In this document: in pieces, positions 1 to 12,900 of the stretch
Position numbering within the stretch: the first letter of the stretch is position 1
How the letters are laid out: each line of letters opens with the position of its first letter
DNA from: Nosema muscidifuracis
Lineage: Eukaryota > Microsporidia > Nosematidae
Length of the DNA: 64,000 bases
Assembly (NCBI GenBank): GCA_028335825.1
Contig: JAIOKI010000005.1
Location: forward strand, 1-64,000
Direction of reading: 5' to 3'
The notes under the pieces: model-generated
Seen by the model: only the letters and a program-made list of their open reading frames with translations
Told to the model about the DNA's origin: nothing
Database searches by the model: none
Made by a program: the position numbers and the translations under genes

Positions 1-721
1 TAATTCATTATTTCTATATTGTTAATATTTTTTCTGAATCGACTTACTCCTCATTATAAATATAATAATTATATAATATTATCAAAATTTAAGGGAGTAA
101 AATATATATCAGATATATGGAAATATAAAGATGTTAAAGAAACATTATTTTTTTTCTAATTTTTAACCCATAAAATATTATTCTTACTTTTCTATATTTA
201 TAATTATAATATGGTAGTAACATGTAGATAAAAGATAGTGATTAAATTTTATCAATTAAACCATAAAATCAGAAAATATAAAATTTTTATTAATTCATAA
301 GAGATCAATCTTAGAATACTAAATAGTATTATTATAATAGATATTCATGTATGATAAGTTAATACATTTTAATTTATATTATTATTATCTTTTAATTTAA
401 TTTCTTTTACATGGGGTAAAATAATAAATTATTTTAAAATTTTTATTTATAAATTTCTTGATGATTAAATTAATTTATTCCATTACGGTATAAAAAGTCT
501 CATATTAATACTTATATATTTTAATCTTCAAACAAATATGTTTTATAATATAAGATGTATCTTAATGATAATATTCATACTTCCATGATTTAAGTCTATA
601 GAGATGAATTAGAATAAAAATATGGCGTAGAAATGATATTCAAAAATATAATAATTAAAAATAAATCTCTAATATTTATCAGATAATATAAGTATAAAAA
701 TGAAATTATCTCTTTTATTTT
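1..721. other. AT-rich stretch without a recognisable gene
   Basis: I read both strands and saw no open frame with a plausible start signal and no RNA gene. Only short A/T runs are present. A gene entering from the left edge cannot be excluded, but nothing here supports one. Confidence 0.5.
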
Positions 722-1078
722 TCAATTCAAATTATTCCTGCATTTTCTTATTTCTAAAAATATAATTAGAAATAATGAACATATAAATAATGATAATAAT
801 AGTAATAATAATAAAAGTACAAAGGTGAATATAAAAACTGAAGTCCCAAATAAATAATCATAAACTCCTGATAAAACTAAAATAAATATTGATGACAATA
901 TGTAAAAAATTATAACATACTTTGTTATGTATTTTAAATTATTTAAAATTTCTGAATTATCATTGTCAGATCTGTATTTACAAGTTTCTTTTATTTTTTT
1001 GTTTATTGATCCATCATCTAAATCTATTATAAGAATATCATCGAGAGAATATGATAGTAGTAAATATAATAATAGCAT
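722..1078 (-). CDS. Small hypothetical membrane protein
   Basis: This encodes 118 residues of no recognised family. It opens with a hydrophobic stretch (MLLLYLLLSYSL, residues 1-12) that could be a short signal sequence or anchor. A charged segment (about 20-50) follows, then two strongly hydrophobic segments (about 52-70 and 75-110) that look like membrane helices, and a short basic tail. The ATG is preceded on the coding strand by AATCCTTCTAA, which resembles the CCTT-type box before other genes here, notably the tubulin cofactor gene. That is the main reason to accept it as real. Its surroundings are decayed DNA, so it may be a lineage-specific gene or a recent survivor. Function unknown. 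Confidence 0.45.
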   Translation of the reverse strand: MLLLYLLLSYSLDDILIIDLDDGSINKKIKETCKYRSDNDNSEILNNLKYITKYVIIFYILSSIFILVLSGVYDYLFGTSVFIFTFVLLLLLLLLSLFICSLFLIIFLEIRKCRNNLN

Positions 1079-2300
1079 TTAGAAGGATTAAAAATTTTAT
1101 TTTATATTAAATAAATTTTTTTTGATTTTATATTGATAAATTCATTTTATTTTATCAGAAGATTAATTAGAACTAAAAATTTACTTAAGATTTGTTTATA
1201 TTGTAATATTTATAGTTATTGAATTTCTTCACCCTACAATTATTAATTTAACATTTAGTATGTTAATATAAATTAAAAAGCAGCAATTTAAGAAAGTTAT
1301 AGAAAAATACAAGTTTTTTTACAAATAATTTTACATATTATTTACCCTCAATTAGAAATATTTAGAATATTTTTTATCCTTACTATTAGATAAGTTAAAA
1401 CTAAAATATTTAAAGATCTCTCAAATTGACAAATACTATCTTAAAGTTCTTCTTGACTAGATTATTTTGATTACATGAATCATGTTATCAATTTTTAGAT
1501 GTATAATTTGTATATATAAATGTATGAGTATTAAGTATTATAAGTTTATCTATAGTAGTCTATATTTCTATAAATTTAGAGATTAAGATTTATATTTTAT
1601 ACTCATTGGTATTGTCTATCTATGTGATATAAATTTTTGTACAGATATTATTCCTTCTAATTCTCTTATACAATTCTAATATATAATAAACTTATACCTG
1701 AGAAAGATCTTAAAATGTGTGTGATAGTGAAATAGTTAATGTATGAATTATAATTTCAATAAATATACTTAATTAATTAATATTTATGAATTCGCATTTT
1801 ATGTTCATATCTTGTCATTATATTAAAATGATAAATTCGCATTATTTTATTATGTTTATATGGTCACATATTTTTATAAGTATATATTCGCATTTTATTA
1901 TGTTTATATATTATTTACTATTTGAAGTATTTCTCTATTTTTATTTCATACATAAATAAATCTTCTTCTTTTTAGACTCTTCCATTATATAATGTGATAA
2001 TTTCTATCCTACATACAAATATATTCTAAATAATAAATTCTATAAAAAATAAATGTATGATAAATATCTTAAAGTAAATAATGAATAAAAAATACTTTCA
2101 TATTTTGAATAATGTAATAATAATTGATAATAATTTATCTTATTTAAGAATATAAGTAGAAGATAAGGAATATTTATTTGTCAAAAAGTCTTATATTTTA
2201 AGGGGTAAATATAAGTATAAAGTGACATATTCTTCGTTAAGATGTCATCAATAATAAATATATTTATATTTCTTAATGTTAAATATTAGACTTTGATTAG
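1079..2300. other. AT-rich spacer, no gene seen
   Basis: No open frame or RNA signature is visible. A short motif (ATTCGCATTTTATT and close variants) recurs three times around 1790-1900, each followed by TATGTT-like text. This is a weak local repeat and nothing more. Confidence 0.4.
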
Positions 2301-4560
2301 AAAGATAAAATAGTTATTTTATGAGATAACACCACACAAATTCTAATGTGATAATTGTTTATCATTAAATCGACTGCTTATTCATTAAAAGATTTAAAAT
2401 AGTTAACTTTTTGAGATTACCAAAACCAATGGTTATTTATTATACTCTCAGGGAATTAAACATATATAAACTAGATAAAGATAAGTTGGTCTGAGTACTT
2501 TTAATTTGTTCATTATATTCTAATAATGTATGGATCTAAATATCGAGCTTATAGAACTATATCTATTGAATTAATTCTATTTTTTATTTTGTATGAATTC
2601 TATATCACATACAGCATATCATCTAACTAATTCTTAAATTATATCTTCATGTACTCATTTTAATTTTTTTATTATCTCAGACTTAAATCATTGGTTCATC
2701 TAATATATCTGAATATGAACTACACCTTATTGTTATGTTCTTTTGGAACATCTTATTTTTTAGGTTAGGTTTGAATAACAAACTTATTAGTTTATATTTA
2801 TTCATTTTTATATCTTTCTAATATCTAAAATACATTCATTTATAAGTGATTAATTTTCTTCATTTGTCATATGAAACTACTTCTTCGATATTTCATCTTG
2901 GATATGTTTTGTTCTTTAACTCCAATAAGTTTGTATAATTTACACGTCTTTACATTACTTCAATATTATATTCATATAATGACTTTAGATTGTAATACAC
3001 TGTCTTCTCTCCTCGATTAACCATATTTAAATGTTAGATATAATTATCTTTTTTTGATCATGTCTTTATTTTCATTATAATGTCTTGTTCTACTCAAAAC
3101 ATCACATTTTCTATTTTTGTATTTTTTCTTAATATAAGTATCTAAATTATCATATATTTTATAAATTTGATAATATTTCTTTCTCAATGATTATAGTTTT
3201 TTAGATCCTTAATTTATCATATATGTTTCTGTATTGTATTTGTCTAAAAATTATTCAAAAAACATTACTTAATGCATTAGTTTCGAGAATAAAATCATTC
3301 ATAATGTCTGTGTTTTTAGGATTAAATCAATTAGTAGTATTCATTTCAATCTAATAAAGTAAATTATGTATTTCTCTATTTATTCATATTTTACATCTTT
3401 TTGTGTCATGTTAAGTATAGGTCAATTATAGATAAACAGTACTTTATAAATTAACTATTCTAATACACGATAAAATCTTCTTCCTTCTTCAATTTTTTTA
3501 AATTTGTCTGTGAAATTAAGATTCCATAAAACTCTACTTATTGCTTTTTAACTTCTAATCTTCTTTTTTAAGATTAATCCTTTATCTATCAATATATTCA
3601 TTATTCTCTGAAATATTACATCATTCGATTTTCCAATTTCTTTATATATTATATTGTTTACACACTTAAATAATAGTATATAAATCTTTATTATTATTAG
3701 CATTAATTTTCATTCATCCAACTTATTCTTGAAATTGAATGGTGTTTTATATAGATCAACATTTGTTCAATATTTCTAATTTTTCAAAATATGACTCATT
3801 TACTAAATATGATTTAGAGTAAGTCTCATGTCTCTATAAGCCTGATGTTATGATATAACTACACCCTTCCTCATACATATAAGAATTTTATATGTTATAT
3901 TTGTAAAAACTTAATGAGTAAACTAGTTTTCCTTTTTCTTTGTATAACTTTATCATCACTTTTTGATTTTCTAAAACACTAATTATATCTTTTATTATGT
4001 TTAATATATCAATCCTTTATATTCTAACATTGTATTCCATCATAAAATTAACTAAGGCAAATGTATCTTACTAACTTACCCTCATGTTTATGATATTTAT
4101 GTCTGAAAGTTGAACAAGACTAGAAGTTTCGTATTTATCCTCTCTTCATGTCCACCAAAATAATATTACCATTTCTTACTTTATAATTAGATTACCTGTT
4201 GTAATATTCTTTGTCCACTATACACCTGCTACTGAGCTATTCTTCTTAATTTTTGTTTTTCTATTATAACAAAGTTAACGTCTTTCAATTTTTTAAAATC
4301 ATTAACTTTTCTTTTTTTTCAAATTTCTAATAATATTAAAAAATTGACACTTTATGCTTTTGCTCTTTCTCTATCTACCTTCATCCTCATAATTGAATAA
4401 CTTAATATTTCATAGGGTATTATTTAATTTGTAAATATCTTCCAGTAAATGTTTTGTTTAGATAACTTTAAAGGTCTATGATATTTAGTTCAATCTCATT
4501 ATTTGAATTCACAAGCATTGATTTATCTTCTTTAAGAGAGATTGTAGATAACATTTTCAT
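2300..4560 (-). mobile_element. Ancient Ty3/Gypsy-like retroelement relic
   Basis: Separate short stretches on the minus strand resemble the late reverse transcriptase, RNase H and RNase H/integrase boundary regions of Ty3/Gypsy pol, including an FILET-like stretch and a D-x-LSR-like end motif in the expected order. The copy is old, AT-drifted and heavily broken (many breaks). No terminal repeats were recognised and the limits are approximate. The family call is inference from short motifs only. Confidence 0.35.
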
Positions 4561-5340
4561 AATTCATATAATTTTTTATCTTGATATAGATGTATTTATG
4601 TATGTTATCATTTTTCTAATTTATATTGAGATTACCAAAATTAGGGATTTATTTAAAAATTTTTTATACTCACAACAAAACATATTTATATTCATACAAA
4701 TAAAAATTTTTATATCAACTTTTTTCTCATTAACTAGTACATATTTTTCATTGAAACAATATTTATACTAATATATATTGGATTTCAATATTTCTCTTGT
4801 TCTAATGAAAGTTATGATTATAATTATGTAAAATTAATATTATTAAAAAAGCAATAAACATAAATATCAATTGTATTTATCTCTAATTTAATGTTTATTT
4901 ATTGATTTTTTTAAAATATTTTAACATATAAGGAAGAAAACATTTAGATATAATAACCATTATAAGAATACATAAATAATATTTCTTATAAGTTTTAACA
5001 TATTTATATACAATTAATAAAAATAATGAAATACTTATTGACTTAGTATTTATTTATGTCGTAGTAACTATTTGTCAGAAAATGAATTAGATCGTTATGA
5101 CTCATCAAGAACTAATTAATCATAATAGTCTCTAGTGATTGATTACATGTAAATGAGACAAATAATTTTTTTAATTTGATAATTTATATTTTAATTAATT
5201 CAAGGTCAAAACTTCAAAAAATATTTATCTCATAGTTGAAAAATCTAAGAAATTTCTTTTATTATGTGTTTGATTTAGAAAAAGAAAATTGTTAACTTTT
5301 ACATCAATTATTATTTATTTTATATATGAAGTAAAAATAT
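4561..5340. other. AT-rich spacer, no supported gene
   Basis: A 97-codon hydrophobic open frame (4478-4771, plus) overlaps this spacer. It lacks a C-rich start box and a recognisable domain, and I treat it as chance. Nothing else is seen. Confidence 0.4.
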
Positions 5341-5344
5341 ATTA

Positions 5345-6098
5345 TCGGCACTGCTTCAGATCATACAGAAAAACTAAATAAGCTCAACGATATAAATGGA
5401 ATGATAGAAGAGGTTGATACAGAAAACATAAGTCGTGTTTTCAAATAAAATTTCTTAATTTATATAAATTGATATTGTATCTATTCTAGAAGAAATATTA
5501 TTTTTATTAATATAATTATAACGTATCTAAGAATTTTGATAAAAAGTACATTGAAAAGTTTTATAAATTGATTTGTTCATTCTTTTATATTTAAAAAGAC
5601 AAAATTAGCAAAGGCTCTATGAAAACTTAGAAAGTATCTATACAGTCTACTATTAATAACTTTCACAATTAATATTAGACATACATAAAGAAAATATTCA
5701 AAGAGAATTTTATTTTTTTTATTGAATGTTTAAAGTGTCACTAGATATCTCTGACAGACGTTAAAGTTAACTCAATTATATTTACTTACTATTAAATATG
5801 TTATAAATTTATAATAACTAATATGATCAAGACAAATATGTTCCAAGATAATACACTATTAAATTTAATAATTGACACATTTAAAGATACTTTTCTTAAA
5901 TAGTCTCTAATCTACTTAACTACTAAAATTGTCATTGTATTAAATAATAATTATACATAGATGAAAGATCTCAGAAGAATGAAAAAGATTGATAAAATTG
6001 TATTAGACACACTCAAATCATAAGACCAAGAAAATGATAAGAAGATTCTTCAACATATTGTTACAGTTATAAGCGATTGCATAAGTTTTATTAAATAA
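5345..6098 (+). pseudogene. Decayed unidentified coding sequence
   Basis: Amino-acid-like text is visible in short plus-strand segments. There is a charged, helix-like stretch near 5350-5440 (it contains DHTEKLNKLNDINGMIEEVD), a hydrophobic middle, and a lysine-rich tail near 5960-6098 (MKDLRRMKKIDKI) that ends in a stop. The pieces lie in different frames separated by stops, so this reads as a dead gene. I do not recognise the family. It may simply be AT-rich sequence that happens to look coding. Confidence 0.3.
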
Positions 6099-6284
6099 AA
6101 AAAATAAATTTTATTACGCCATGTCTTTATTATTTATTTCTCTTAATTTATCCAAAGTATAAGAAAACTTTTTTAAAAATTATAATTCAATAAGATAATA
6201 TTCATAAATATTTTAATTATTTTGTTTAGATAACTTGAAAAAAAATTTATATATTAGCTATCTAAGTCTCCTTTTTTCAGTATA

Positions 6285-8433
6285 ATTTAAAAAATTAATA
6301 ATATTGCAAACTTAATGTAACTAAAAAACTAACTATAAATAAAGTCTAAGACTAAAGATTAGTGTAAACAGGTTTAGAATTTATAAAATCTAAAAGAGCC
6401 CATTTAAAATATTAAACAAACTTTTTTTTAATTTCATAAAATATGTCAAATTTATCTTCAAATAAATTAAAAAATAAATTAAAAAAAACGTGTTCTTTTA
6501 TATATTTTAAATAAGATTATATGGTCACTATCTTATTAATATAATTTCCAAAGAAAATAAATTATTGTTGAAATTGTTTTTAATTTATATTTTGTAAACA
6601 TATAAACGTTGCTCAAAAAACGAATTTTTTTTTTAATTAATTAATTAATTTATATTGATCTAATTTTCTATTTATACTATTATTTGTTTCAATGTTTTCT
6701 ATGTAGTATTTTAATTAAATTTCTATGAATAATTTTTAATTTAAATTAAAAATATTTAAACAAAAAAATTTTACTCCTTATGAAATTGTTTTTACTTTTT
6801 ACTTTAGTATTTTCAGAATTACTTAAAATACATTATAATATTCAAAATCAGCTATTAGAGAAGATTCAGGATAAGTTGAATACAAGAGATTATACATGCT
6901 TAGATTTAGACGAAAATTATATAATTCATATAGTCATATTAGATCGTTCAGAATTAGTAATAGAAAAATTTGATAAGCTTCATGGAATAACTAACCCAAT
7001 TATTATTAAGTTGGATGAACATGTAGATGAGGATCTAAATCTTAAAGATTCCTTAAAAGCTAAAATAATTCAACAGTTGTATTCTTTTGGAGATAGAGAA
7101 ATAAAATATATTTTTTTAGCAGAAAATGATAATTTATATAAGAATGAGATGTATCTTTATGAATTTTTGAAAAATCTATCATCTTATACTTGCATGATCG
7201 AAAACTATGACGAAAGTAAAAGAGACTATCTGAATTATAAATCTATTATTAGAAATGATTTAAAATTTGCATCATGTACGTTTGAGAAAAAAATAGAATA
7301 CATAGATTTTTTTTTTAAAAATAATGATAAACAATTATTTAACCTCGTTTTATTCGGAGAAAAAAATCTGTTATATTTTTTTACATTTTGTATAGGATCT
7401 TTTGACTTAACTGAATATTTTCGATATTTTTATATCAAGAATAATATTATTTCAGAAGAAGGTTCAGATATATTTTTGAAATTTGTTAAAAATTTCAACT
7501 TTGAATTGTTAAAAATAGATTTGATTTTGAAAATAATTGATAAAGCTACTGACAACTTTATTTTTAAAAGAACAAATATGGAATTAGAAAATATTAGGTT
7601 AACAAGAAAAATAGATTTGAAAATAAATGAAAAAAATATAATTTGGAATTCAATATGTTATTTATATGATGAAGAAATATCAGTTGATAAAAATCTTGAA
7701 TATTTAACTATATCAAAAGATCAATTCGAAGGGATAAAAAATTATTACTCAATAGTTACTGGAATGGATAGACTAACTTTATTGGATATAAATAGATTAA
7801 TGAATGCATTAAAAGGAGGTGAAATATATATAACAGTCTTAAAAAATATATTGAACAATAAAGATTCATACAAGGGAATAATTCTAATTAACATTCTATA
7901 TAGTTTAGCTATAATTACCAAATCTCAGTTTAAAGATTATTTGTATTATCAAAATAGTGCTAATATTGATATTAAAAATATCACTAATCAAATCAATTCT
8001 CATTATGAGAGTATTAGATTCACTTTATATAATACTCTGCTCTTTTCTGAATTATGTGATATTGCAAATAATCCGAATGATGAATTAAATTTTTTCAAAG
8101 AGTTCAATCAGATTTTATCAATTGCTTCTGTTAAAGAAAAAATGAATTTATCAGATAACAAAGATTACTCAATAATGACAAAGTTAAATATTTTTATTGA
8201 AGAAGTTTATTATAAACCTATTTACAGAAATCAGAATTTCATTTTAGATCATCCTTCTAGAATGATTCTATTTATTTCTCAATTGATAAGTGATAAATCA
8301 ATAGTTGATGAAGATTTGATTTTGAAATACTCAGAAGGTAATTTTGAGAAAAAATATCTTCAAACATTTTACGAAGAAATATTAACAAGTGATAACAACG
8401 ATTAATTTATTAAAACGTTAATTTTATATTTTA
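6285..8433 (+). repeat. Segmental duplication, copy A (about 2.1 kb)
   Basis: This block matches 30140-32265 in the same orientation. The match covers the whole 541-codon gene, about 480 bases upstream (for example CTTAATGTAACTAAAA near 6311) and about 30 bases after the stop, where it ends sharply. The upstream part carries small indels, while the coding parts are equal in length. The sharp ends indicate one duplication event that took promoter and gene together. No repeats marking a transposon mechanism were seen at the ends. Confidence 0.9.
6780..8405 (+). CDS. Secreted 541-residue protein, paralogue family member A
   Basis: The protein begins with an N-terminal signal peptide (MKLFLLFTLVFSE, then a polar region), so it should enter the secretory pathway. 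The remainder is Lys/Asn/Ile-rich and probably all-helical, with no domain I recognise and no later membrane segment. TTTTACTCCTT sits directly before the ATG, the start signal used by other genes here. The paralogue at 30612-32237 has exactly the same length and about 86% identity (counted by eye). The pseudogene at 20265-21951 is a third, diverged member. The strongest differences between the two intact copies fall in one C-terminal patch (residues about 479-505). Its place in a repeat-rich, duplicated zone fits a microsporidian family of host-exposed proteins, but that role is inferred. Confidence 0.85.
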   Translation: MKLFLLFTLVFSELLKIHYNIQNQLLEKIQDKLNTRDYTCLDLDENYIIHIVILDRSELVIEKFDKLHGITNPIIIKLDEHVDEDLNLKDSLKAKIIQQLYSFGDREIKYIFLAENDNLYKNEMYLYEFLKNLSSYTCMIENYDESKRDYLNYKSIIRNDLKFASCTFEKKIEYIDFFFKNNDKQLFNLVLFGEKNLLYFFTFCIGSFDLTEYFRYFYIKNNIISEEGSDIFLKFVKNFNFELLKIDLILKIIDKATDNFIFKRTNMELENIRLTRKIDLKINEKNIIWNSICYLYDEEISVDKNLEYLTISKDQFEGIKNYYSIVTGMDRLTLLDINRLMNALKGGEIYITVLKNILNNKDSYKGIILINILYSLAIITKSQFKDYLYYQNSANIDIKNITNQINSHYESIRFTLYNTLLFSELCDIANNPNDELNFFKEFNQILSIASVKEKMNLSDNKDYSIMTKLNIFIEEVYYKPIYRNQNFILDHPSRMILFISQLISDKSIVDEDLILKYSEGNFEKKYLQTFYEEILTSDNND

Positions 8434-10656
8434 AACTCTATATATATAAATTCTGATTTTATAGTAATTTATGGCCTTAAATTTAATTTATTTTGTGAAT
8501 GTATAATCTCTTTTATTAATTAACCCCTCTATAATTATAAGATGATTGTAATCTTTTTTATTATAAAATTTTAACCCTCTAAATAATTTTGATATATAAT
8601 ATTAATAATACACAATGTTGGTTGATGATATAACACTTTCAAATGAGTAAATTTAGTAGATAGAATAAATGTTTAGATAGTGTAATTTTTTAGTATAAAA
8701 TTCTATATTGAACAAGCATATTAATAATCAAAATTATGGATCTTTATCTATTTTATTAAGAATTAAGTGATAGATAGCTTAGAATTTCAACATCATAATA
8801 AGAATGAGATATTAAGATATCAATATGCTATTTTTGAAAATATGGTATCACTTTGTCAGTATGAATATAAACATTAAGATATTTTATTGTTAAGTTTCGT
8901 TTAAAAATATAAATAATTGGAGGTTTTGATGTTTAGTATAAATTATTGACGATATAAATAAAAATATATGTACTATAAAAAGATTAATACCTAGATATAT
9001 ATTAGAACATATTTAACTTATCTATTAAAACAAAGTAAAGTCTCATTATTTTATTACAAATCTACCATTTAAATAAAAAATTTGGGTATCTTCATGTTTA
9101 AGTTTTCTATTCCAAATTGATAAGGTCCGATTATTTGAATTGCTCTATTTGTGGTCCTCAGAGATTGAGCCTCTGAACTGACTATGTTTATACTTCTAGA
9201 GTCACATTAAGTACTCTAGATTGAACACATCTATCTAGACCTATCTTAATTCTATATAGTTCAAGAAGTATGTAAAAACTCTTTCTCACGTCATTACATA
9301 CATATAATTCTCATCTTATTTTTGTACAGCGATTCTCAATGATTAATATCAGTTCATTCTAATGTCTTTTCTTTACTTCTACAGTTCTTGAATTATAAAA
9401 TCACATTATATCTGTTAGTCAAGCCTTTGCTAAAACTAAAAGAAAGTTTAAAAATGTAATCATATTTTTTCGTTTCATCCTTATTTATAAGGGTTTAAAA
9501 TCCTCCATGTTGTAATATATTGACGTTTTTATATTAAAAATATTGATTGCATTACTGTTTCCATATACATTTCATATCTGTTAAAGAAATTTGATTATGT
9601 CATCATCTATTTTAAATGCGCTTCAGTTCGCAACTCTTAGAATTTTTGTTATCAATGGGGGTTCATCTTCTAAAATTAGTTTTTATGAAATTTAGATTTT
9701 ATAAGACAAATAATAGAATTCTTTTCATTGAAGATAATATAAATTAAATGTTTAAATCAATGATATAATCTTATTTTTAAAATTCAACTTAAGAAAAATT
9801 TATATTGAAAATATTATTTATAATAAATAAATTTAGTTTCGAAATAACATGAAAATTAATTGTAATTATTTTTTATAATGAAAATAAATCAAAGAACAAA
9901 ACTTAGATTAAAAATGATAGTATTTATAAAAATATGCATAAATTTATTACATAGTTATTTATATGTTTTATTGTTGATGAATAGAAATTATCAAAATAAA
10001 AAAATTTTGTTTATTAAATAAATAGTTCTAATAATTTTATTAATTTATGTAATATGAATATATTTATTTACATAAATAATGTTACAAATATTTGTTACAA
10101 GTTGGAAAAAATTAAACATCTTCTATATTCATAAAATAAGCTACTAGTCATAGAAATATTATTTTATATTTATTTTAACTCATATGAAATTCCATCTTTA
10201 ATTGAGCTATTTTCTGACTTTTGATATCATATTCTGTGTTTATATTTTCTAATTTATCTACATCTATATATATTGTAAATTTGTTATTATATCATCCTAA
10301 TTTATATAAAAAATATTATTTTGTATATTGTTATCAATTCAAATTATTTAATTAAAAACTTATTCTTATATTTTATATAGATTAAAAAAGATAATAAATT
10401 TTATAATTTATTATTATTGTATTTGAAAATATTTAATCAGTAATTAAATAATTGTTTAATCATTGCAATATATGAAAATTAAATAAATTTATTCTATTTA
10501 TCTTAGTGAAATTACGTGTATAAAAAAAGTATTATTATAATGTTTTATTATAATAAATTCATAGCTATGAGAATTTGTTTATTGAAAAAAATTAATATAT
10601 TTCAATTAAGTGAATATTTAAAAAAATTATATAAATTTGAATATTTTATATCCATA
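8406..10656. other. Gene-poor region with decayed coding-like sequence
   Basis: From 8434 to about 9050 there is only AT-rich text. Between about 9060 and 9680 G+C is slightly raised and the minus strand shows short coding-like segments broken by stops. I could not assign these to a family. From 9700 to 10656 nothing is recognised except A/T runs upstream of the next gene. Confidence 0.35.
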
Positions 10657-11991
10657 ATGTTTTTGAAAACTCTATACTTTTTAATTATAAATTGTACAAA
10701 GAATAATTCTAATAAGATGTATGTGACAAAAGAGATACTTCCAAGTAAAGATTACATACCTATTGATTTGGGACCTCTAGATAAATCTGATTTTATGACT
10801 GATACTTCAGATCATAATAAAAATAACTCAGTTATACGATATGAGCTATTAGAAAGATGCAGAATAAACGAAGATTATTTATCTTTAAATAAGTATATTG
10901 ACAATCTTGATTTAAAAGCAGATAAAAATTCTGTTACTTTAAAAAATAAATCAAATCAATCTTATGATAACGAACCAATTAATCTTTTAAATCATGATAA
11001 CACAATAATTCTTCCAATAGATGATTTTTTTTTGTTTAATAAGACTATATGTATGTTTCACAACGATATGGAACAAATCAACTTACAGTTACAATATTTA
11101 TCGAATTTAATAAACAATAAGCATAAATCTTATGAAGTTTATAAAGACATCTTATTGGATATAATGAAGAATCATATGTTTATACCCAATATATTTCAAA
11201 TTGATGGGTTTTATAATTCTAATGATATTTATGATAATATTGATCTAATATTTAAATATATGAAATTCATTAAAGAGTTCGACTTTAGCAAATTAAACCT
11301 AAGGAATTATGCATACTTTAATCAAAAAAAAGAATTATATCAAATTTTTCATAAGTACAAAAGAAATCCTACTTTAAAAATATATTTTTTTACTAAATCA
11401 AACATCGAATTTTTGAATAAAATAACAGAAGAAGTTTATCAAGAAATCTATGAAAAGAAAATATCTAAAGAGACAATAATTTCATGTATAATAGAAAGTA
11501 TAAATATTATTGAAGATCCTTTAGACAAAATTATACTCTACAAATGTCTATTTGACATTCTTACAAAGAAAAAAAATATTAACTGTTTAATTAGACTTTT
11601 ATTTCATATAATAATATATTATAAAGAAGGTAAAGTTTATTTAATACATGAAAATGAGCATTTTTTAATAGACAGATTATTATATTTAATTACGTGTTTA
11701 AATCCTAAGTTTATTTTAGATTTAAAAGATTTTTCAAAATATAAAAAGAAAAAAAAATCAGAGTTATTTTTAAAATATTATAAAACAAAATCAAAAGATT
11801 CATTAAGAGAAAATATTGAAATTCATGGAATATTCTTAAATTTGATAGATGAAAATCAACCAAATGATTATTACAACGTATTAAATAGAATATTTGATAA
11901 CTATTGCTACAACAATATAATAATTAAATTTATGTCAAACATGACAATGCAATGTGTAATAAAGATATTAGAAGATAATAAAATACTTTAA
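10657..11991 (+). CDS. Hypothetical protein, possibly secreted
   Basis: The open frame extends upstream to 10516, but I prefer the ATG at 10657. It is preceded by TATATCCATA, a C-containing box like those before other genes, and it gives a hydrophobic N-terminus (MFLKTLYFLIINCT) typical of a short signal peptide. The earlier ATGs have no such box. From this start the product is 444 residues, Lys/Asn/Ile-rich and predicted mostly helical, with a basic cluster KYKKKKK near its last quarter. No domain is recognised. Its helical C-terminal half loosely recalls the 541-residue family, but I could not align it convincingly. It stands alone in a gene-poor zone. Function unknown. Confidence 0.6.
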   Translation: MFLKTLYFLIINCTKNNSNKMYVTKEILPSKDYIPIDLGPLDKSDFMTDTSDHNKNNSVIRYELLERCRINEDYLSLNKYIDNLDLKADKNSVTLKNKSNQSYDNEPINLLNHDNTIILPIDDFFLFNKTICMFHNDMEQINLQLQYLSNLINNKHKSYEVYKDILLDIMKNHMFIPNIFQIDGFYNSNDIYDNIDLIFKYMKFIKEFDFSKLNLRNYAYFNQKKELYQIFHKYKRNPTLKIYFFTKSNIEFLNKITEEVYQEIYEKKISKETIISCIIESINIIEDPLDKIILYKCLFDILTKKKNINCLIRLLFHIIIYYKEGKVYLIHENEHFLIDRLLYLITCLNPKFILDLKDFSKYKKKKKSELFLKYYKTKSKDSLRENIEIHGIFLNLIDENQPNDYYNVLNRIFDNYCYNNIIIKFMSNMTMQCVIKILEDNKIL

Positions 11992-12429
11992 TTAATAATT
12001 TTGTAGTTCTATATTTATTAGCAAATAAATTTATCATTTACCAATCAACAAATATGAATTAAAAAATAAATTTATAATTCGATTTTATAATGTTTGGTGT
12101 ATCATAATCAATTTAAGTAACTCATTTTTTATATCAATCGTTAAATTTAATTAAATTATATATACAGCAAATATTTGCAGATTGTTATTACTATATAAGA
12201 AATAATATAATTTTTATATTTTAAGTTTACTATAAGAAATTTAAATAAATTAATAATCAAATATTTAATATAAATAAACTTTGATAACATTAATTAGATT
12301 AATAGTGATAGTTATATAAAAATTTAAAATAAATGAAAATCACTTAGTGCTTAAATATGATATGAAATTGGTTAATTAAATAACCAATTTATGTATAAAT
12401 AATTCTGAAATTGAACACTTTCTTAATAA
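11992..12429. other. Spacer, nothing recognised
   Basis: Plain AT-rich sequence with no open frame, start box or repeat array. Confidence 0.5.
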
Positions 12430-12900
12430 TTTTCCAAGATGTATGATACAATTTACAAGACATATTTTATGTAATCATAATTGTGTTGCTGATTCATTTT
12501 TAGATTTTCAATTTGATCATATTTGTCATTATTTGACAACTAATAATTTATTCTTATTAAAGAAATATGTATATTGTAATAACTATAATATAAGAATTTC
12601 CGATGGTCTAATGTACATTTACAATATCGTCTTTGTCAAACACTAGGAGATAGAATTGCAAGGGGAATCGAAAATTTATGTAATTATGATCAATTATAAT
12701 GTGCAGTATATGAACTAAAAGAAGAATGTCAAAATTATCCCAAGTGTTTCATAAAACTTATTCAACTTATTTTTTATCAAATTCATGATATATTAAAATC
12801 TACAGGGATTGATGAATTTAATTTAAATCAATATATTTTAAATTAGGTAATAGATCATTTAGAAATTTCAGATCAATAATAAAAATTGATGAAATGCATC
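12430..12900 (+). pseudogene. Decayed unidentified gene fragment
   Basis: Two plus-strand frames in succession carry protein-like text. A 67-codon frame at 12443-12646 is followed, in another frame, by a stretch near 12640-12850 that includes KEECQNYPKCFIKLIQ and then STGIDEFNLNQ, with internal stops. The frame change and stops indicate a dead gene. The ATG at 12443 is preceded by TTTTCCAAG, a weak start box at best. Family unknown; a distant link to the 541-residue family is possible but not demonstrated. Confidence 0.35.

Noticed and set aside
4478-4771. 97-codon hydrophobic open frame on the plus strand
   Set aside because: No C-rich start box, no domain, A/T-driven hydrophobicity, and it sits at the edge of an old relic on the other strand. 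Chance is more likely.
10516-10656. Longer N-terminus for the 444-residue hypothetical protein
   Set aside because: No start box before 10516. The internal ATG has one and yields a signal-peptide-like start.
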